From: Lonicera japonica
Taxonomy: Eukaryota; Streptophyta; Magnoliopsida; Dipsacales; Caprifoliaceae
NCBI GenBank assembly: GCA_021464415.1
Contig: CM038471.1
Location: 14,064,073-14,128,072, forward strand
Length of the DNA: 64,000 nt
Direction of reading: 5' to 3'
This document shows, piece after piece, positions 10,297-23,394 of the stretch. The notes beneath the pieces were generated by a model that was given only the letters and a program-made list of their open reading frames with translations, was not told where the DNA came from and made no database searches. Position 1 is the stretch's first letter, and each line of letters opens with the position of its first letter. The translations under genes and the position numbers were made by a program.

Positions 10297-12694
10297 TAGT
10301 AACACCTTGTTTAGTACTTTAGTTTACTTGTTAATTTCGCCACATTAACCTTAATCGTTCATTAATCTCACTGAGTGGTGAAATCTTAACTTATGGGAAT
10401 TTGTAATGTTCTAGCACTTTAGACGAGTTATTTTAGTATGTACACTTGCGTAAGTAATCGTTTTGAAATTCAAGTGGTCTGAATTGGAATTGGTATGGCA
10501 ATTGCGTGTGTTTGGTAATTTGTGATTTTTGGCTATTTTAAGATAACCTTAACTTCTTCCTTTCACATCCTATTAAGTCTCTCCGTCTTCACTTTTAGCT
10601 GGGTTTTATTCCACTATAAAACTTTTGAGTTTTGACCGAAAGCCAATTGTATCTCTTTATGAGTCATAATTGAGCGCAAAATAAACCACTTTAAAAAAAT
10701 ATGCTTGCATCAGAATGTAGTGTGATTTAGCATACTGCTGTCTTCAATGGATTTCTAGTAATAATATGTCTAGAATTGGAGGAAACTTCCTTGATCAAAG
10801 TTGTAGATCTTCAAGTATTCTTTCTATTGATATGTAGATCATCTGAATTCGAGCTCCGAGCGAGGAATTATGGTCAAAATACAAACAGTACGCCATATTT
10901 CACCCAACAGGCGGCTATCTGGGGAAATAGGCGTTTGCTTTGGAAGCAATTGTGGGCATTGTTTTGCGCCTTTGAACAAACGCTTGTTGGTGGTCGGATT
11001 TCATCAAATTTATGTCCAAAACAGGGCTTATTTGCCCAAAAACATTTACACCAACCAAAAGAGCTTTAATAATACGTTAATGTCCATAATGTAACCTTAA
11101 AGATGGAGACATTGGAGCCAAATTTCATAATATATAGTAAGCAGAGTGGGAAGTAATGATTTTTGTAGCATAACAAATTAAATATAAGAAAGCTAATGAT
11201 AAAATACATTAAATAGACTACCTCATTGATCAAGGAGTTATGTGGGTACAAGTTAAGCAGACCTATGAGGTAGGACGAATGTAGTTAGTCGTCCGGGTAA
11301 CTTCCATATACTAGGATGGGTATTCTAGTGGTTAGGTTTGGCATGCTATATGTGCTTTGCATTGCACTATTTTCATGCATAAAGTCCTACAAGCATATAA
11401 ATCTTATTTATATAAAGGCATGCGCATGATGTTTACTAAGTATATTTTGATTATTTTCCTATCCAACTTATACTAGTTTCCACCGAACCTAGAATTGTTT
11501 CATTCCATCTTTCTAATAGTTTTGCATATTAGCTAGGCATCACATGTGGTGAGCAATATACTCCATTAGAAGCTTTTGATGACCATGGACTATTTAGTAG
11601 TCTTCTATAGTGGTGACAATCATGGGTAAACTGCAAAACCGAATCAATCCGGTCTTAGTGGATTGGTTTGGTTTAAAAAATTAATTGGATTGGTTTGAAT
11701 TGATTTTTTCAAAAACCAATTGGATTGGTTTGGTTCTCGATTTAACTTTTGAATTAACTAAACCAATCCGAAACCGATATTATATAAAATATATATTACT
11801 TATATTTAGTGCGTGTATGTGTATTATGTAATCTTTAATATTACTTGTTAGTTTGTCAGTAATTATTCTACACCGTAAATATACTACAAATGATAAAATA
11901 AGTGATTTGCCATTCTATATGAACTCATACTCATGTAGAATTTGACTCTACTTAAATACTTTTTAACTACTCAGAAATTTACACAAGGTAGGTTAGCAAG
12001 TTCAAAAAAGATCATTAGGGTAAATATAGAAATATCATTAGTGTAAAAAATAAAGTGTTAGCATAAAAAATAAATGTGTCAAGTATTTGGCTTATTGATA
12101 AACTGTAATATTTCTTCTCTTAAATGTTATATAACTTTTAAAAAAAATTACTAAATTTTGTAAACGATGATCCAATCCGTTGTTGTTTGGTTTGGATTGG
12201 TTTGGTTTTTCCGAGTAATTGGTTTGGATTTTACAAAAAATTTAAAACCGATTAGATTGGTTTGGTTTAGGTTTAACTAGTAAACCAATCCAATCCGAAC
12301 CGTGTACACCCCTAGTCCTCTATGGGAAGGACTAAGTTATATAATTGTTTTTGTACTCGTAAAGTCTCATGTTAATGTATATAAACTCTTTGTTAATGAA
12401 CCATATTATATTTCTAATATATTATTGTATTTCATATGAACTTGAGTGAAGTATTTTAAAGATATGGAATGGTTTTTATATATGATTGGATGTGGATATG
12501 ATTTATTCGAAATTGGTTTCATTATTCACATGTTTTGATTGTTGATATTACAAACTCCATATGCAAAATTATTTTTAAATGAGACCTTATAAATGATTTG
12601 GCTTCAGTAAAGTTTTAAATTACGTACTTTCAAACCCACATGATTAACGGGGTCTCAGAGTTCTAAACCTCTTAATGGGATTTAGGACGTCACA
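10297..12694 (+). mobile_element. Decayed chromovirus-type LTR fragment
   Basis: Several blocks match the LTRs elsewhere in this window. At about 10610-10690 it reads AAAACTTTTGAGTTTTGACC, then CGAAAGCCAATTG and TTGAGCGCAAAATA, as at 16340-16410. The right end GGACGTCACA at 12694 resembles the 3' end of those LTRs (GGGCGTCACA at 19112). The left boundary near 10297 (TAACACC) is a guess and no target duplication is seen. It is interrupted by the hAT-type element at 11608-12314. Confidence 0.4.
11608..12314. mobile_element. hAT-type non-autonomous element
   Basis: Begins TAGTGGTGACA and ends TGTACACCCCTA, an imperfect terminal inverted repeat typical of plant hAT elements. The flanks carry an 8-bp duplication with one mismatch: GTCTTCTA at 11600-11607 and GTCCTCTA at 12315-12322. 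Both subterminal regions are packed with ATTGGTTTGG and its complement CCAATCC. These subterminal repeats in hAT elements can be transposase binding sites. About 707 bp, no transposase reading frame. Confidence 0.75.
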
Positions 12695-13522
12695 TGCTTC
12701 TCCCACCTTGGCTGATGTTATGCATGAACTTCAGGATATGCGGCTCGAAAGTTGTAGCCGGTCTGATCGTATTGACAATCCTCAACAAGCTTATGAGGCA
12801 GCTTTCCAATTCTACCATCCTAAATTCAACTTTGCCCCTTGGCCTCAAGGAGATTAGAGCCTTTCTGATGATGACAAGGGGGATAAAAAATAAAGCAAGC
12901 AAGCAAGCCAAAGCAAGTGCTAGTGCGGATGGGTACAATTTAAGTTTTAAGTGTTTCAATTTCAAGTATTTAAAACTTACCTCTAATGCTTAGTAGGTTT
13001 AACTATATGGTTTTAGTTTTTGTACTACTGATAGACGTTGGTTGTTAAACTTTTGAATGTTAAACTCTACTAATGGTTTTAAATTTATCTAATGAGTTAT
13101 TAACATGTTTATCCTGCTCTTTGTGATAAGCAATTTCATTCACTTATTGAAAATTGCCTTATTTGTTTCATAACCAAAAGTACTTAATTGATTTTGTTAA
13201 TCCATGCACATTTTGTGGGGAGCCTTGGCTAAAGCATTTATAACTTCTTCGAAAAATATCCAAATTTCATATGCTTTCTTATTGAATTGTCATAAAAAAA
13301 GGGAGGAGAATGTTGAACCAATGTTGATTCAATTGATTATTTTATTTTGATTAGAATTTAATTCAATTTTTCAATCTAACATAAATAAATTATATAGTAT
13401 GTATTTGTGAATGTTTTTGATGAAAGTATTAGATAAAGAAAGCCACATGGACATGCCAAAAAGATATATTCAAAATGACGTGGATTTACCTAAAGTCAAA
13501 AGGAATAATGACGTGGCAATGT
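12695..13522. other. Unassigned stretch between LTR remnants
   Basis: A short frame at 12675-12857 is followed by AT-rich DNA. It resembles the start of a retroelement internal region but I could not assign it. An AAGC tetranucleotide run lies at about 12893-12908. Confidence 0.3.
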
Positions 13523-16500
13523 TGTGATAAATTTTAATACTTGCAAACGCACGAATCGGTTTATAGTATAGCGTATAAGCGAAGTCGAACCTACAAAGAT
13601 TCAAACAATATATTTTGTAATTACCTTGTTAATCCTTTACTAAACTTCTAATATAGCCAGAAATGTTATGGAATAGAGTAAACTAAAATAAAACAAAACA
13701 AAACAAAGCAAATAAACTAAAGTAATAGAAGTAACTTAAATAATATTAAGCAAGATAACAAAATTAATGAATTAATTAACCAGAGTTTCGGAATCATATA
13801 TTTAATATAATCTTCTTAATTATTCATGTGCGTAAACTCTATTCTTGCTTCGCAATAATTTGGTCTCTTGACTCTATTATTTGCAAAAAATAAAATTATT
13901 CAAGTTTACTTAATTTATAAAATCTAATTATAATTCTTCTATAGCAAAACTTATGTATAAAGTCAAAACACTCACTATATCTGTCAAAATACACTATATA
14001 TCCGCTCCTAACAAATCATAAGGTGAATTCAACAAAAAATAATGAGAATCTAATAAAAGCAAATTTGAATCCAACTTTATTTTTATCAATTAAAATAGGC
14101 TTTCAATATAAAATTTTTTATTTAATATTGAAACATTAAATTAGTAGAGTTAATCAATTAAATATATTAATCCTAAGTTTAGCACAAATTTATGCTAGCA
14201 TGAATAAAATTAAAAAAACAAAAAATAATAACATTAAAATAAACTTACTTAGCATAAAATTAATTAAATAAAATAAATTTTCAATCTTTAAAGTCTTCAA
14301 AGTAAAAGAAAATAAGAAAACAACAAAAAATTAAAAGAAGAGGAAATGCTCGGTAGAAGCACTGCGAATTTGCCTCCATAATTTGCTACAGCTGCTCTAA
14401 AATTTGTAAGAAATTATCCTTATATTATACTCTTGATGGGTTAGGGCTTAAAGTAATGAGCAGATAGGCCCATTTGTGTTTAGATTTTTCTTTGGAGCTG
14501 CTTGCTGCCGATGGGCTTCATAAAAAGTAGGCTAGTGGGCTGCTTTGTGGTTTTGGGCATGAGGCCCATTTGTATAAGATGAATTTTCGTCTTTTTAAAC
14601 TGATGAATTTTGCGTTGCAATTTTGAATTCCGAAATGGCTGAATTTGAGAAAGTGCTGAACTAAAATATTGTAACTCTTGAAATTCTCTTCAAAATAGGC
14701 TCAAGAATCGCGTAATTTGGAATTCTGAGTAAAAAATTATACTTCTAGAAGTAGTGAATCATTTTTGGTGTCTTTAGTTACTTTAGTTTATCTTATTTTT
14801 TTTTTCTCAATCTTCTCTAATTCTTTTCTAACACATGAGAAGCACTAAAAATACAAATATTAGTAATAATATATACTCTCTAAATTATGAATTAGCATGA
14901 TAAATTATACCAGTTTATTGGTATATTAAATTCCCTCAACTTATACTTTGTTAGTTCTCGAACAAAGCAAAAATCTCAATATAAGTTATTTTTTTAGTCC
15001 AAGTTTCCAACAAAATTTGAACGCAATGGTTCCTTTTAAAATTTAATTTTCCTTTCTTCACCAATACAAATAGCTCAACAAAGACATCCTTACACCTATA
15101 TGCTCAAATAATGTGGCACACATGTAATATTAAAGTTCTCAAACTAGCAAGATTAATAAAATATTTCATTTTCACTAATCATCATCGCTAGAGTGAATTG
15201 GCAACAACATAACATCATTGATATCAAAGTGAGCAAAACTTTCAAATACCATTCAAGCCATGCTTTGACTCAATCAACTCCTCATATGGCATAAACTCAA
15301 CAAAAGAAACATTCAAGAATAGGATGTAAATGCTCTTATTACGTGCGGGCTATAAAGAGTAGATGTAAGCAAATTCAAAAGCCTCGCGCATGTATATATG
15401 AAAAACACTACAAATGAAAGAACATTAGTCTCATGAAATGATATATCCCACTAGAGAAGAGAAATGCATAAATGGATCCCCTCCACCACTCTCATCTCTA
15501 AACCATATTCCAAGGGATTATTAGGACTTTTTCGAGTTATAACATAAGACTTAGGTAAGGTTATGAAAGGAAAAGGTATATAAGGAATTCAAAGATTTAA
15601 GGAATATATTGAGATATAAAATTAACATTTTGGACTTAACTTGATTTCATTTGAGCTTTTTTTTCTTCACATCTCTTGTTTTTATACATTTATTTTTTTC
15701 TTTTCATTTTGAAGGAGATTTCATCATTTCTTTTCAAGATCACTTTCTTTTCTTTTTTGATATATATATTTTTAGCTCATTTTTCATTATTTCTCATACA
15801 TGAAATAAATAATCTCAACATATTCTTAGATAAAGAATAAGCTATAAATACGAGTTAAACTCCTAACTGGAGTAATGTAAGAATATTGGGCTATCAAATA
15901 AATGTTATATATAAGGCTCGACTAACGATATAAATGTAAAGATACGATAAGGCTAATATGTAGGCTATCAAAGATGGCTTAAATCATTTCCTATGGTATA
16001 TAGCTCTCTGGATTAAGCAATATTGTAACGCCCCATATCTCTATTTCTCAGAATTGCGATACAAGTCGCGTGTAAGGCAGAAGTGGACTTTGGATAGCCG
16101 TATTTTGCTAATAAAGGATCTGAATGGCTTGAAGACTTCCAACGAGTTACATTAATATATTTAAGCATGCTAGAATAACCATAAGTCATTTCGGGTGGTT
16201 CGAGTTGAAATCGGGATGTAGATTGCAAGTTTTTAATTTACTCGACTTCATAATTTTTGGATAATATGGAGGAAGCGTAACTTCTTCGTTCCTTGCCAGA
16301 TTGAGTTTCCTTCCACTCAAGGGTCTAGATTTTTATGCAATTTACAACTTTCGTGTTTTGGCCGAAAGCCAATTCAAGCTTTTACTTGGTCAAAATTGAG
16401 CGCAAAATAGGCCAATTGCTAATAGTTGTTCATTAGGTAACATTGTAGTAACGCGCTAACTTCGACGCATTTCTGGGAATAATCCATCGGGAATTTGAAA

Positions 16501-19500
16501 AAGCTTCCTCTTAAAAACTTGTAGAGTTTTAAATAAGCTTTTCGTGAACATAAATATCACCTCAATCGAACTATCGAACGAGAAGTTATGATCGTTCAAA
16601 GATCAGTGCTGCAGGTCCCACGCGTGAACAGTAATCGAAAAAAATTAGAATGGGATTATATATTTCCGTGGCCCTTTTTCCTCTCATTTCCGAACCATCC
16701 ATCTAGTATCTTCGAGAGGTAGAAGAGGCAGCCATTGAGATAGATTTAGAGAGATTCTCATTTCTATATCATCACTACACAAAATCAACAACAAATTAAC
16801 ACCAAATCAACCCTCCTATCAATATTCATCATCTTCCTCACCACCACCTCCATGGCTAAGGTTCCAAATTTGGGGAAAGCTCAAGAATAGCTCAATTTGG
16901 CTCGGTCTACCACTCGAAATTTAGATGGGAAGCTCCAACCAGGTGGGAACAATGGTATACAAACTCATTTTTAAGTTTTACATATTATTTGCTATGAATC
17001 AAACCAAAGTTTTAGTTTTTAACTTGAATTTCGAAATTTGCATGTTCATGGGGGTTTGGGTTGTTTTCTTTCGATTATTTGATCGATTTGTATTGCATAT
17101 AACTTGATTATGATTTTTATACCAAAAGCCCCAATTTCAAGTGGGTTTTAAGCATGGTTAGCGTACGACCCTTATATACGGATACGACAGCGAGCAATAA
17201 CTTTGATATGCATATATATAAGACTAGGTGTATAGAATTAAAAGTATGATTTGGGTATAATTACGTGTGGTTGTGATGTTATTGTTGTACTTTGACTATT
17301 ATTCTCTTATTTATGAGATTTGCCAACTACTCGTCAGTCCGTAACTATGCTGGACAAACTTTGTATAAACCAAATATAGAAATTATATGGGAAAGTTTAT
17401 ATTGAACTTAAAGCTTATGAATTATATATTATACTTGGCTTAGAGCCTATGTAATATAAGCCTATGAAACTTCCCACACGGATGAATTTCTTTACTAGGC
17501 CAATAGTTGATGGACTTGGCAAAGAGAGTTTAAGTACAACATATATACTACCATTTGATCTATGGTATATATAGATATATGTATACTCACTAGCTATATA
17601 TATATATATACCGATGAGGCATACACCATATGTGTTGTTACCATTTTATATATTGATGTTTTCCTGTAGCGTATAATCTTGGAGGCCATGCCAGTTATAA
17701 GTTGTCCTTGGGGGATATAACCTATATGATATCTGAAAAAGTAAGTTTGATATATATATATATATATGTATTCTAGATATATATACATATTTAACGTATC
17801 TTTGAGCCAAGCATATGGATTTATGATATTTCATGCTTTCGTAAGCGATGATTATGATCTTTATATAAGTATAGGTGTATTAAGTATATCTTTGAAACAA
17901 TGATAGCTCTTCATCACTTCTATTCTTGTTGGCTAATTGATGGATTTGATATGAACCGTTATATTAGTTATCCAGCCCAATTATTCATCCGTGGGCTTGT
18001 TACTTGAGTGATTTAATATGAACACCTACATGGTTGCGCTAGTTTATGGTAGGTCCCAAGTTTGGTCTCAAACGATTGGGCCGAAAGTTGGAACACAGTC
18101 TCCTGGGTGCAAGACCTGAAATCGTGCACGAAAACGAACGGGGAGGCCTTACTGCCACGTGGGTGAAAGGCCACAAAATGCAGACCTGGTAATACACTTG
18201 ACTAGTTGCGAGTTGTTGAGATGATCGCCGATAGCAAAATGTTTTTAGACGGTACGATTGTGGTGCCACGCTGTATAAACTAGCCAACAGTCTTATATAA
18301 ATATATATATATATATTTTCTTACTAAATAATATTTGTAACTTAACGATACTTATTTTTCAGTACGTATGAAGTTTACTGTTATGTTGTATTATTAGAGC
18401 GGTTTCAATTGTATTTTCTGTGATCTTCATTTTATTATATTACATTTTAGGAACGGGAAAGCCTTTGGCATGCATATTATAAAAGGATTTTCAAGACATT
18501 GACATTATAGACCTATAAAAGTTTATAAATCAAAGTAAGGGAGTATTCATACAAGATATACACGTAAGAGAATTACTTTCATTTTTTCACATGGCATGCA
18601 TTCATTTAAAAAGGGTATTTTTGTATTCAAAACCTATATAGTTCCCATTGAGCCCAAGTTTGGCTCATTCCCTCCTTTCACCAGTTTTGCAGGTTAGGCT
18701 TCGGGAATTGGCGCGCGGTACTCTTTCATAGAAAGCCTCTGAAGTCCATAGACCTTTCCTAGTCCTTTCGATAAAGGCTATTGTATATATATGGTTTTGG
18801 TTCTGTAATATGTAAATGGTTTTCATGTGAATTGTATAAGCGATGTTTATATGTGGATTGTATCCAACTGTTTGTGATTGGGATTTCATTTGTATGAAAA
18901 TGGTTTCAAATTTTACAGGGCGGATTGTTGTTTAAACAAACTCAACATGCCGAAATTTTATAAAACAGGTTTTCAAACGGACCAAGTTTTATCCAAGAAA
19001 AAGTATTTTAAAAATTGTGATTTTTATATTTTAAACCCGCCGTCGCGCATGGCATCCGTGATTAACCGAGTTCCAGAGGTAAAAATCTCAAAACGAGATT
19101 CAGGGCGTCACAAATATCAATAATCCTTAAAAGGAAAAAAATGCATTTCATGGATATACATTTCTAGTGTTTTATCAAAGCAAAGAATAATAAGACTATT
19201 TAACAAAATACACTTTTCAAAAATTTAAAGTTGATGTACAAAACCCTCAAGAACGAAGATTGGCTCAAATACTCACATGTTATTTACTCTCCGCATTTAT
19301 GTAATTATGTTCTTCAAGAATTTTTAATTATGCTAACTCATCCATCTAGTCATGTAAATGTTGTCATACGTGCAAAAATATAATGATGATTGAAAGTCAT
19401 GAAATTTCTACTAATAAAGATAGTAAGAAAACTAAGCATGCACATGTAAAGTGTTAAGATGAATGCATCATCGCTAGCACACTAGCCATAATAGGAAATC

Positions 19501-19569
19501 TCAATTAAAATCAAAGAACCATTGCAATTTTTTAAAATTTTTTCATATGCAAGACTATCAAAATTAACA
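13523..19569 (-). mobile_element. Probable 3' LTR/3' UTR of the Athila-like element, split by a solo LTR
   Basis: The left edge reads TGTGATAAATTTTAATAC and is followed by CTTGCAAACGCACGAATCGG, a phrase typical of the end of Athila-related plant LTRs read in reverse. The opposite edge, read on the minus strand, has a purine-rich AGTTAGGGGGAGTGAAAA (about 19572-19590) that looks like a polypurine tract, followed by TGTTAATTTTG, a possible LTR start at 19569. Without the nested 3.1-kb solo LTR the unit would be about 2.95 kb. Boundaries are inferred, and no second copy is present to confirm an LTR. Confidence 0.4.
16024..19112 (+). mobile_element. Solo LTR, chromovirus-type, with AATAT target duplication
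   Basis: Starts TGTAACGCCCC and ends GGGCGTCACA (TG...CA). It is flanked by AATAT at 16019-16023 and again at 19113-19117, a perfect 5-bp duplication. No internal region, primer binding site or polypurine tract is attached, so this is an LTR left after recombination. Internal blocks shared with the other LTRs here include GGCCGAAAGCCAATTC (about 16360) and TAGTTCCCATTGAGCCC (about 18640). TA-repeat stretches occur near 17600, 17755 and 18300. The small open frames in it are not genes. Confidence 0.85.
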
Positions 19570-19990
19570 GTTATTTTCACTCCCCCTAACTTGAATGTTG
19601 CTTTCTCCTCAAAGAAACACATTAACTTGAAATTTAAAAGAATAAGGAGGGATGTAAAATATCACCTGAATACACCATTTATAAAATAAAATAATTCCTA
19701 CATACTAGATAAAACTTTAAGCATAAAAGATTTGTTAATCGTTCCTATAATATAAATGGCATCAAAAAATATGTAAATAAATCCATAGCTAAGTTTATCA
19801 TCATTAAATATTTAATTTCTTTAATTTATCATAAATTAATAATCTAAATATTTAGGGATCATTCCAATAAAACATATATATCACTATAAGCTTAAAAATA
19901 AAATCAAAATAAATATAGCAATTTAGCTCGATATATCAACTAAAACATAGGCTCCGCATAGTCTTAAAAAAGCTTCATAACAAGGTTTCA
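19570..19990 (-). other. 3' non-coding part of the Athila-like element
   Basis: Follows the protease reading frame on the minus strand and leads to the polypurine-like AGTTAGGGGGAGTG. No reverse transcriptase, RNase H or integrase motifs are visible. Confidence 0.4.
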
Positions 19991-20907
19991 TTATACTAAC
20001 TTGACCTGGTAAATAAGAAAAATCATCAATTGGTGGCGGTCATGGGTCTTGATATATACGAAAAAAAAAATATGTTCATTCTCAAAAGGATTATAAATAT
20101 CATAAATCTCATCATTCACATTGAACTCAAAATAATGAGAATCAAAATTCAACACTTCATATTTATGCTTGAAATTCTTTAATGGTGTAGGAAATAAATT
20201 AATGAACTCAATCCCATCTTGGATCTCATAAAAATTTAAATTCATTGATTTATCAATCACATCTAAAGTCTCATTATCATACAAAAATTTTGGGTCTATT
20301 ACCATACTATTTTCAAACTGAGAAAGATCGTTATAACTTTTATTTATGAAATTATCAATATTTTCCTCCAATTCATTAGAATTAATATCATGAAGAGAAT
20401 CAAGAAAAATACTAGCTTCACAAGATATATCATTATTAATTGGACCATAAGTTTCTAAGAAATCTTCTAATAATATGTCACTAAAGTTCACATCTTCTTT
20501 TAAAGAAAAATAATCAACATTATTTTTGAAAAATTTATCCTATACTAGACTGTCAATTAAATTAATTTGTCGAACACAGTCATCTTCATAGTCTAAGGAT
20601 GTTTTAGTTACATAAAAAACTTTAAGTTCTGTAGTGAGATTGCCAAAAGATAACTTCTTCACACCATTTCTACAATTTATAAGGACATTAGATGTAACTA
20701 AAAATGGTTTACCTAAAATTACTGGTATTTGCCCTTTCATATTAGGAGTAGGTTGAGTATCAATAACAACAAAATCGACTAAAAGAAAAATAAGTCAATC
20801 TTAATCAAAACATCCTCTATAACTCCTCTAGCAATTTTTATAGATCTATTAGCTAATTGAAGTGTCATAAGTGTAGAGTTTAATTTTCCAAGTTCTAATT
20901 TACCATA
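19991..20907 (-). pseudogene. Athila-like protease/linker region, right half of a split gene
   Basis: On the minus strand, 20740-20540 encodes a segment around IPVILGKPFLVTSNVLINCR and KLSFGN, the conserved block after the aspartic protease active site in Athila elements. The frame continues, after small breaks, into a 166-codon acidic linker (20491-19991) beginning NFSDILLEDFLETYGP. Upstream the frame reads toward 20907, where the element at 20913-27683 interrupts it, and it resumes at 27689. A frameshift lies near 20785. Nothing resembling reverse transcriptase follows, so this copy carried only gag and protease. Confidence 0.7.
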
Positions 20908-20912
20908 ACCAG

Positions 20913-21660
20913 TGATGGGGTAAATATTAATTTACCATTGGCCTACAAAAATAAAAAATAATTTTACTATTGGCTTACAAAGGTAATTTTCAACATTTTT
21001 TACCTTCGGTAAAATTCCAATTTTACCCCCGGTAAAATCTCAATTTTACCCCCGGTAAAATCTCAATTTTACCCCCGGTAAAATCTCATTTTTACCTCAT
21101 CACCTACTACACCTACCACATCTCACCTACCTCACCTACCTCCACCAAAGATTAACTTATGCCATTCATTTTTATCAAATTTACGGTTTTTGCCATTCTC
21201 CATTTACCTATAAATACCTCCTACCATTCATTCATTCAACACACAACAAAAACATATCTTCTTTCTCTCTTAAGATCCATCTATCTCTTCCAAGAGATAT
21301 AAAGCCATTGGCAATACAAATACAAGCCAATTCGGGAAGAAATAGAGGAGTCATATACTCTCTCTTTTCATACCCCCCAGAAATAGAAGGGTCTTATACT
21401 CTCTATTTTCATACCCCAAAAAATAGAAGGGTCTTATACTCTCTATTTTCATACTCCAAAAAATACCAACAACCTTTATACACTCTTTCCTACACAGTTT
21501 ATTATTTATTATGTTGAAATATTTGTAATCCTAATTCTATACTTATAAATAGAATTAAGGAAATTATAGAGAGAGAGAAGTTAGTGGCTTGTATTATCAT
21601 CCAAATTGATTGCCTTTGAGCTAATACAACACAAGCACACACAAAAGGAGGACGTACCAT
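20913..21660 (+). repeat. Truncated extra LTR copy of the LBD-carrying element
   Basis: Near-identical to 21661-22522 and 26804-27683, but stops after GGAGGACGTACCA, lacking the last ~120 bp (CATAAGCGCTACCGGGG to CACCATCA). The next base starts a complete LTR. It has its own TATA-like CTATAAATAC (21209-21218) and a run of about three GAAATAGAAGGGTCTTATAC repeats. Confidence 0.85.
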
Positions 21661-22522
21661 TGATGGGGTAAATATTAATTTACCATTGGCCTACAAAAAT
21701 AAAAAATAATTTTACTATTGGTTTACAAAGGTAATTTTCAACATTTTTTACCTTCGGTAAAATTCCAATTTTACCCCCGGTAAAATCTCGTTTTTACCCT
21801 CAGGAAAATCTCATTTTTACCTCTTCACCTACCACACCTCACCTACCACACCTCACCTACCTCCACCAAAGATTAACTTATGCCATTCATTTTTATCAAA
21901 TTTACGGTTTTTGCCATTCTCCATTTACCTATAAATACCCCCCACCATTCATTCATTCAACAGACAACAAAAACATATCTTCTTTCTCTCTTAAGATCCA
22001 TCTATCTCTTCCAAGAGATATAAAGCCATTGGCAATACAAATACAAGCCAATTCGGGAAGAAATAGAGGAGTCATATACTCTCTCTTTTCATACCCCCCA
22101 GAAATAGAAGGGTCTTATACTCTCTATTTTCATACCCTAAAAAATAGAAGGGTCTTATACTCTCTATTTTCATACTCCAAAAAATATCAACAACCCTTAT
22201 ACACTCTCTCCTACACAGTTTATTATTTATTTTGTTGAAATATTTGTAATCCTAATTCTATACTTATAAATAGAATTAATGAAATTATAGAGAGAGAGAA
22301 GTTGGTGGCTTGTATTATCATCCAAATTTATTGCCTTAAGAGCTAATACAAAGCAAGCACACACGAAAGGAGGACGTACTGCCGGAATAGCATAAGCGCT
22401 ACCGGGGGAACCTAGCTTAGAAAAAATGTCATGTGTTCATTATTGCGCCGCATTTATTTTTTATTCACCGATATTCGCTTATTGATTGGTTAATTATCTA
22501 TTTCTAGATTTTGACACCATCA
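21661..22522 (+). repeat. Left LTR of the LBD-carrying element
   Basis: 862 bp, TGATGGGG...CACCATCA. A TATA-like CTATAAATAC at 21930-21939 suggests the transcription start is about 30 bp further on. A GAGAGAGAGAAGTT block and AGGAGGACGTAC block are shared with the other copies. The 69-codon frames inside the LTR copies are leader sequence, not genes. Confidence 0.88.
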
Positions 22523-22543
22523 GTTAGCGCCGTCTGTGGGAAC
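22523..22543 (+). other. Primer-binding-like site
   Basis: GTTAGCGCCGTCTGTGGGAA directly follows the CACCATCA end of the left LTR. The position and wording match the tRNA primer site of several plant Ty3/Gypsy elements; the usual form has TTGGCGCC, so one base appears changed. Confidence 0.6.
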
Positions 22544-22594
22544 GATAAGCTCTCTAAAGCTCTCGTTCTTTAGAAATTACAAGTGATTTTTCGG

Positions 22595-23035
22595 TGAAAA
22601 ACTCAAAACCCCGCGGGTCTATGTAGCTCAATATTCTCAGGGGCATAACTTTGTGCTCCGAACTCCAAATTATGCGATTCTGGAGTCCATTTTGAAGAAG
22701 ATTTCAAGAGCTACAACTTTTCAGTTCAACCCGTTTTCAAATTCAGCCATCTCGGGGTTCAAAACTTCGATACAAACTTTATGGAACGAAATCTCGCGGG
22801 CCTACGGTAATTCAATATTATCAGGCGCATAACTTTATGCTCAAAACTCCAAATCATGCGATTTTGGAGTCCATTTTGAAGAAAATTTCAAGATCTACAA
22901 CTTTTCAGTTCAATCCGTTTTCAAATTTGGCCATCTCGAGGTCCAAAACCGGGATACAAAGGTGCTTCAATAAAAAATGCAAAAATCCGGCACGCTTATG
23001 CTAGCTCAATATTTACGGGCGCATAATCATTCAAA
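22595..23035. repeat. Tandem repeat, period about 184-194 bp
   Basis: Two long copies and one partial copy. Each has TCAATATT, a GGCGCATAACTTTRTGCTC block, GGAGTCCATTTTGAAGAA and ACAACTTTTCAGTTCAA; the TCAATATT anchors are at about 22628, 22812 and 23006. Such arrays are common in the untranslated leader of large plant retroelements. Confidence 0.75.
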
Positions 23036-23394
23036 AATCCGGTTACCCAAGGGGATAAAATCCAAAAAAAGAGATAGGTTATTTTTTGATAACTCATATA
23101 TGATTTTTTATCTTTGTTTTAATATATCTAAAGTTGTATCATTTTCTTACGATCAATAATTTTTATTGTAGAAAAAATTGATGAGCTTCCAAAAGATTAC
23201 TTCCTGAATGTAATTTTTATCAAGTTCATTCGACAAATCACAAGAAATAAATTGAAGAAATTTTCAGCGGATATCAAACTTCCACAAAGCCGAATGCAAT
23301 TTTGAAGTCTATCAGACAACAGCAGGACCACCTCAACCCAAAGAGACCTGGCTGAGAATGATTATCTACTGCTGCACCACTGGTCAGAGACCAA

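Noticed and set aside
12675..12993. Three overlapping frames near 12.7-13.0 kb
   Set aside because: None has recognisable motifs, and all overlap the end of a decayed LTR and an AAGC run.
21308..22238. Two near-identical 69-codon frames
   Set aside because: They sit in the transcribed leader of duplicated LTR copies and encode only the short internal repeat.
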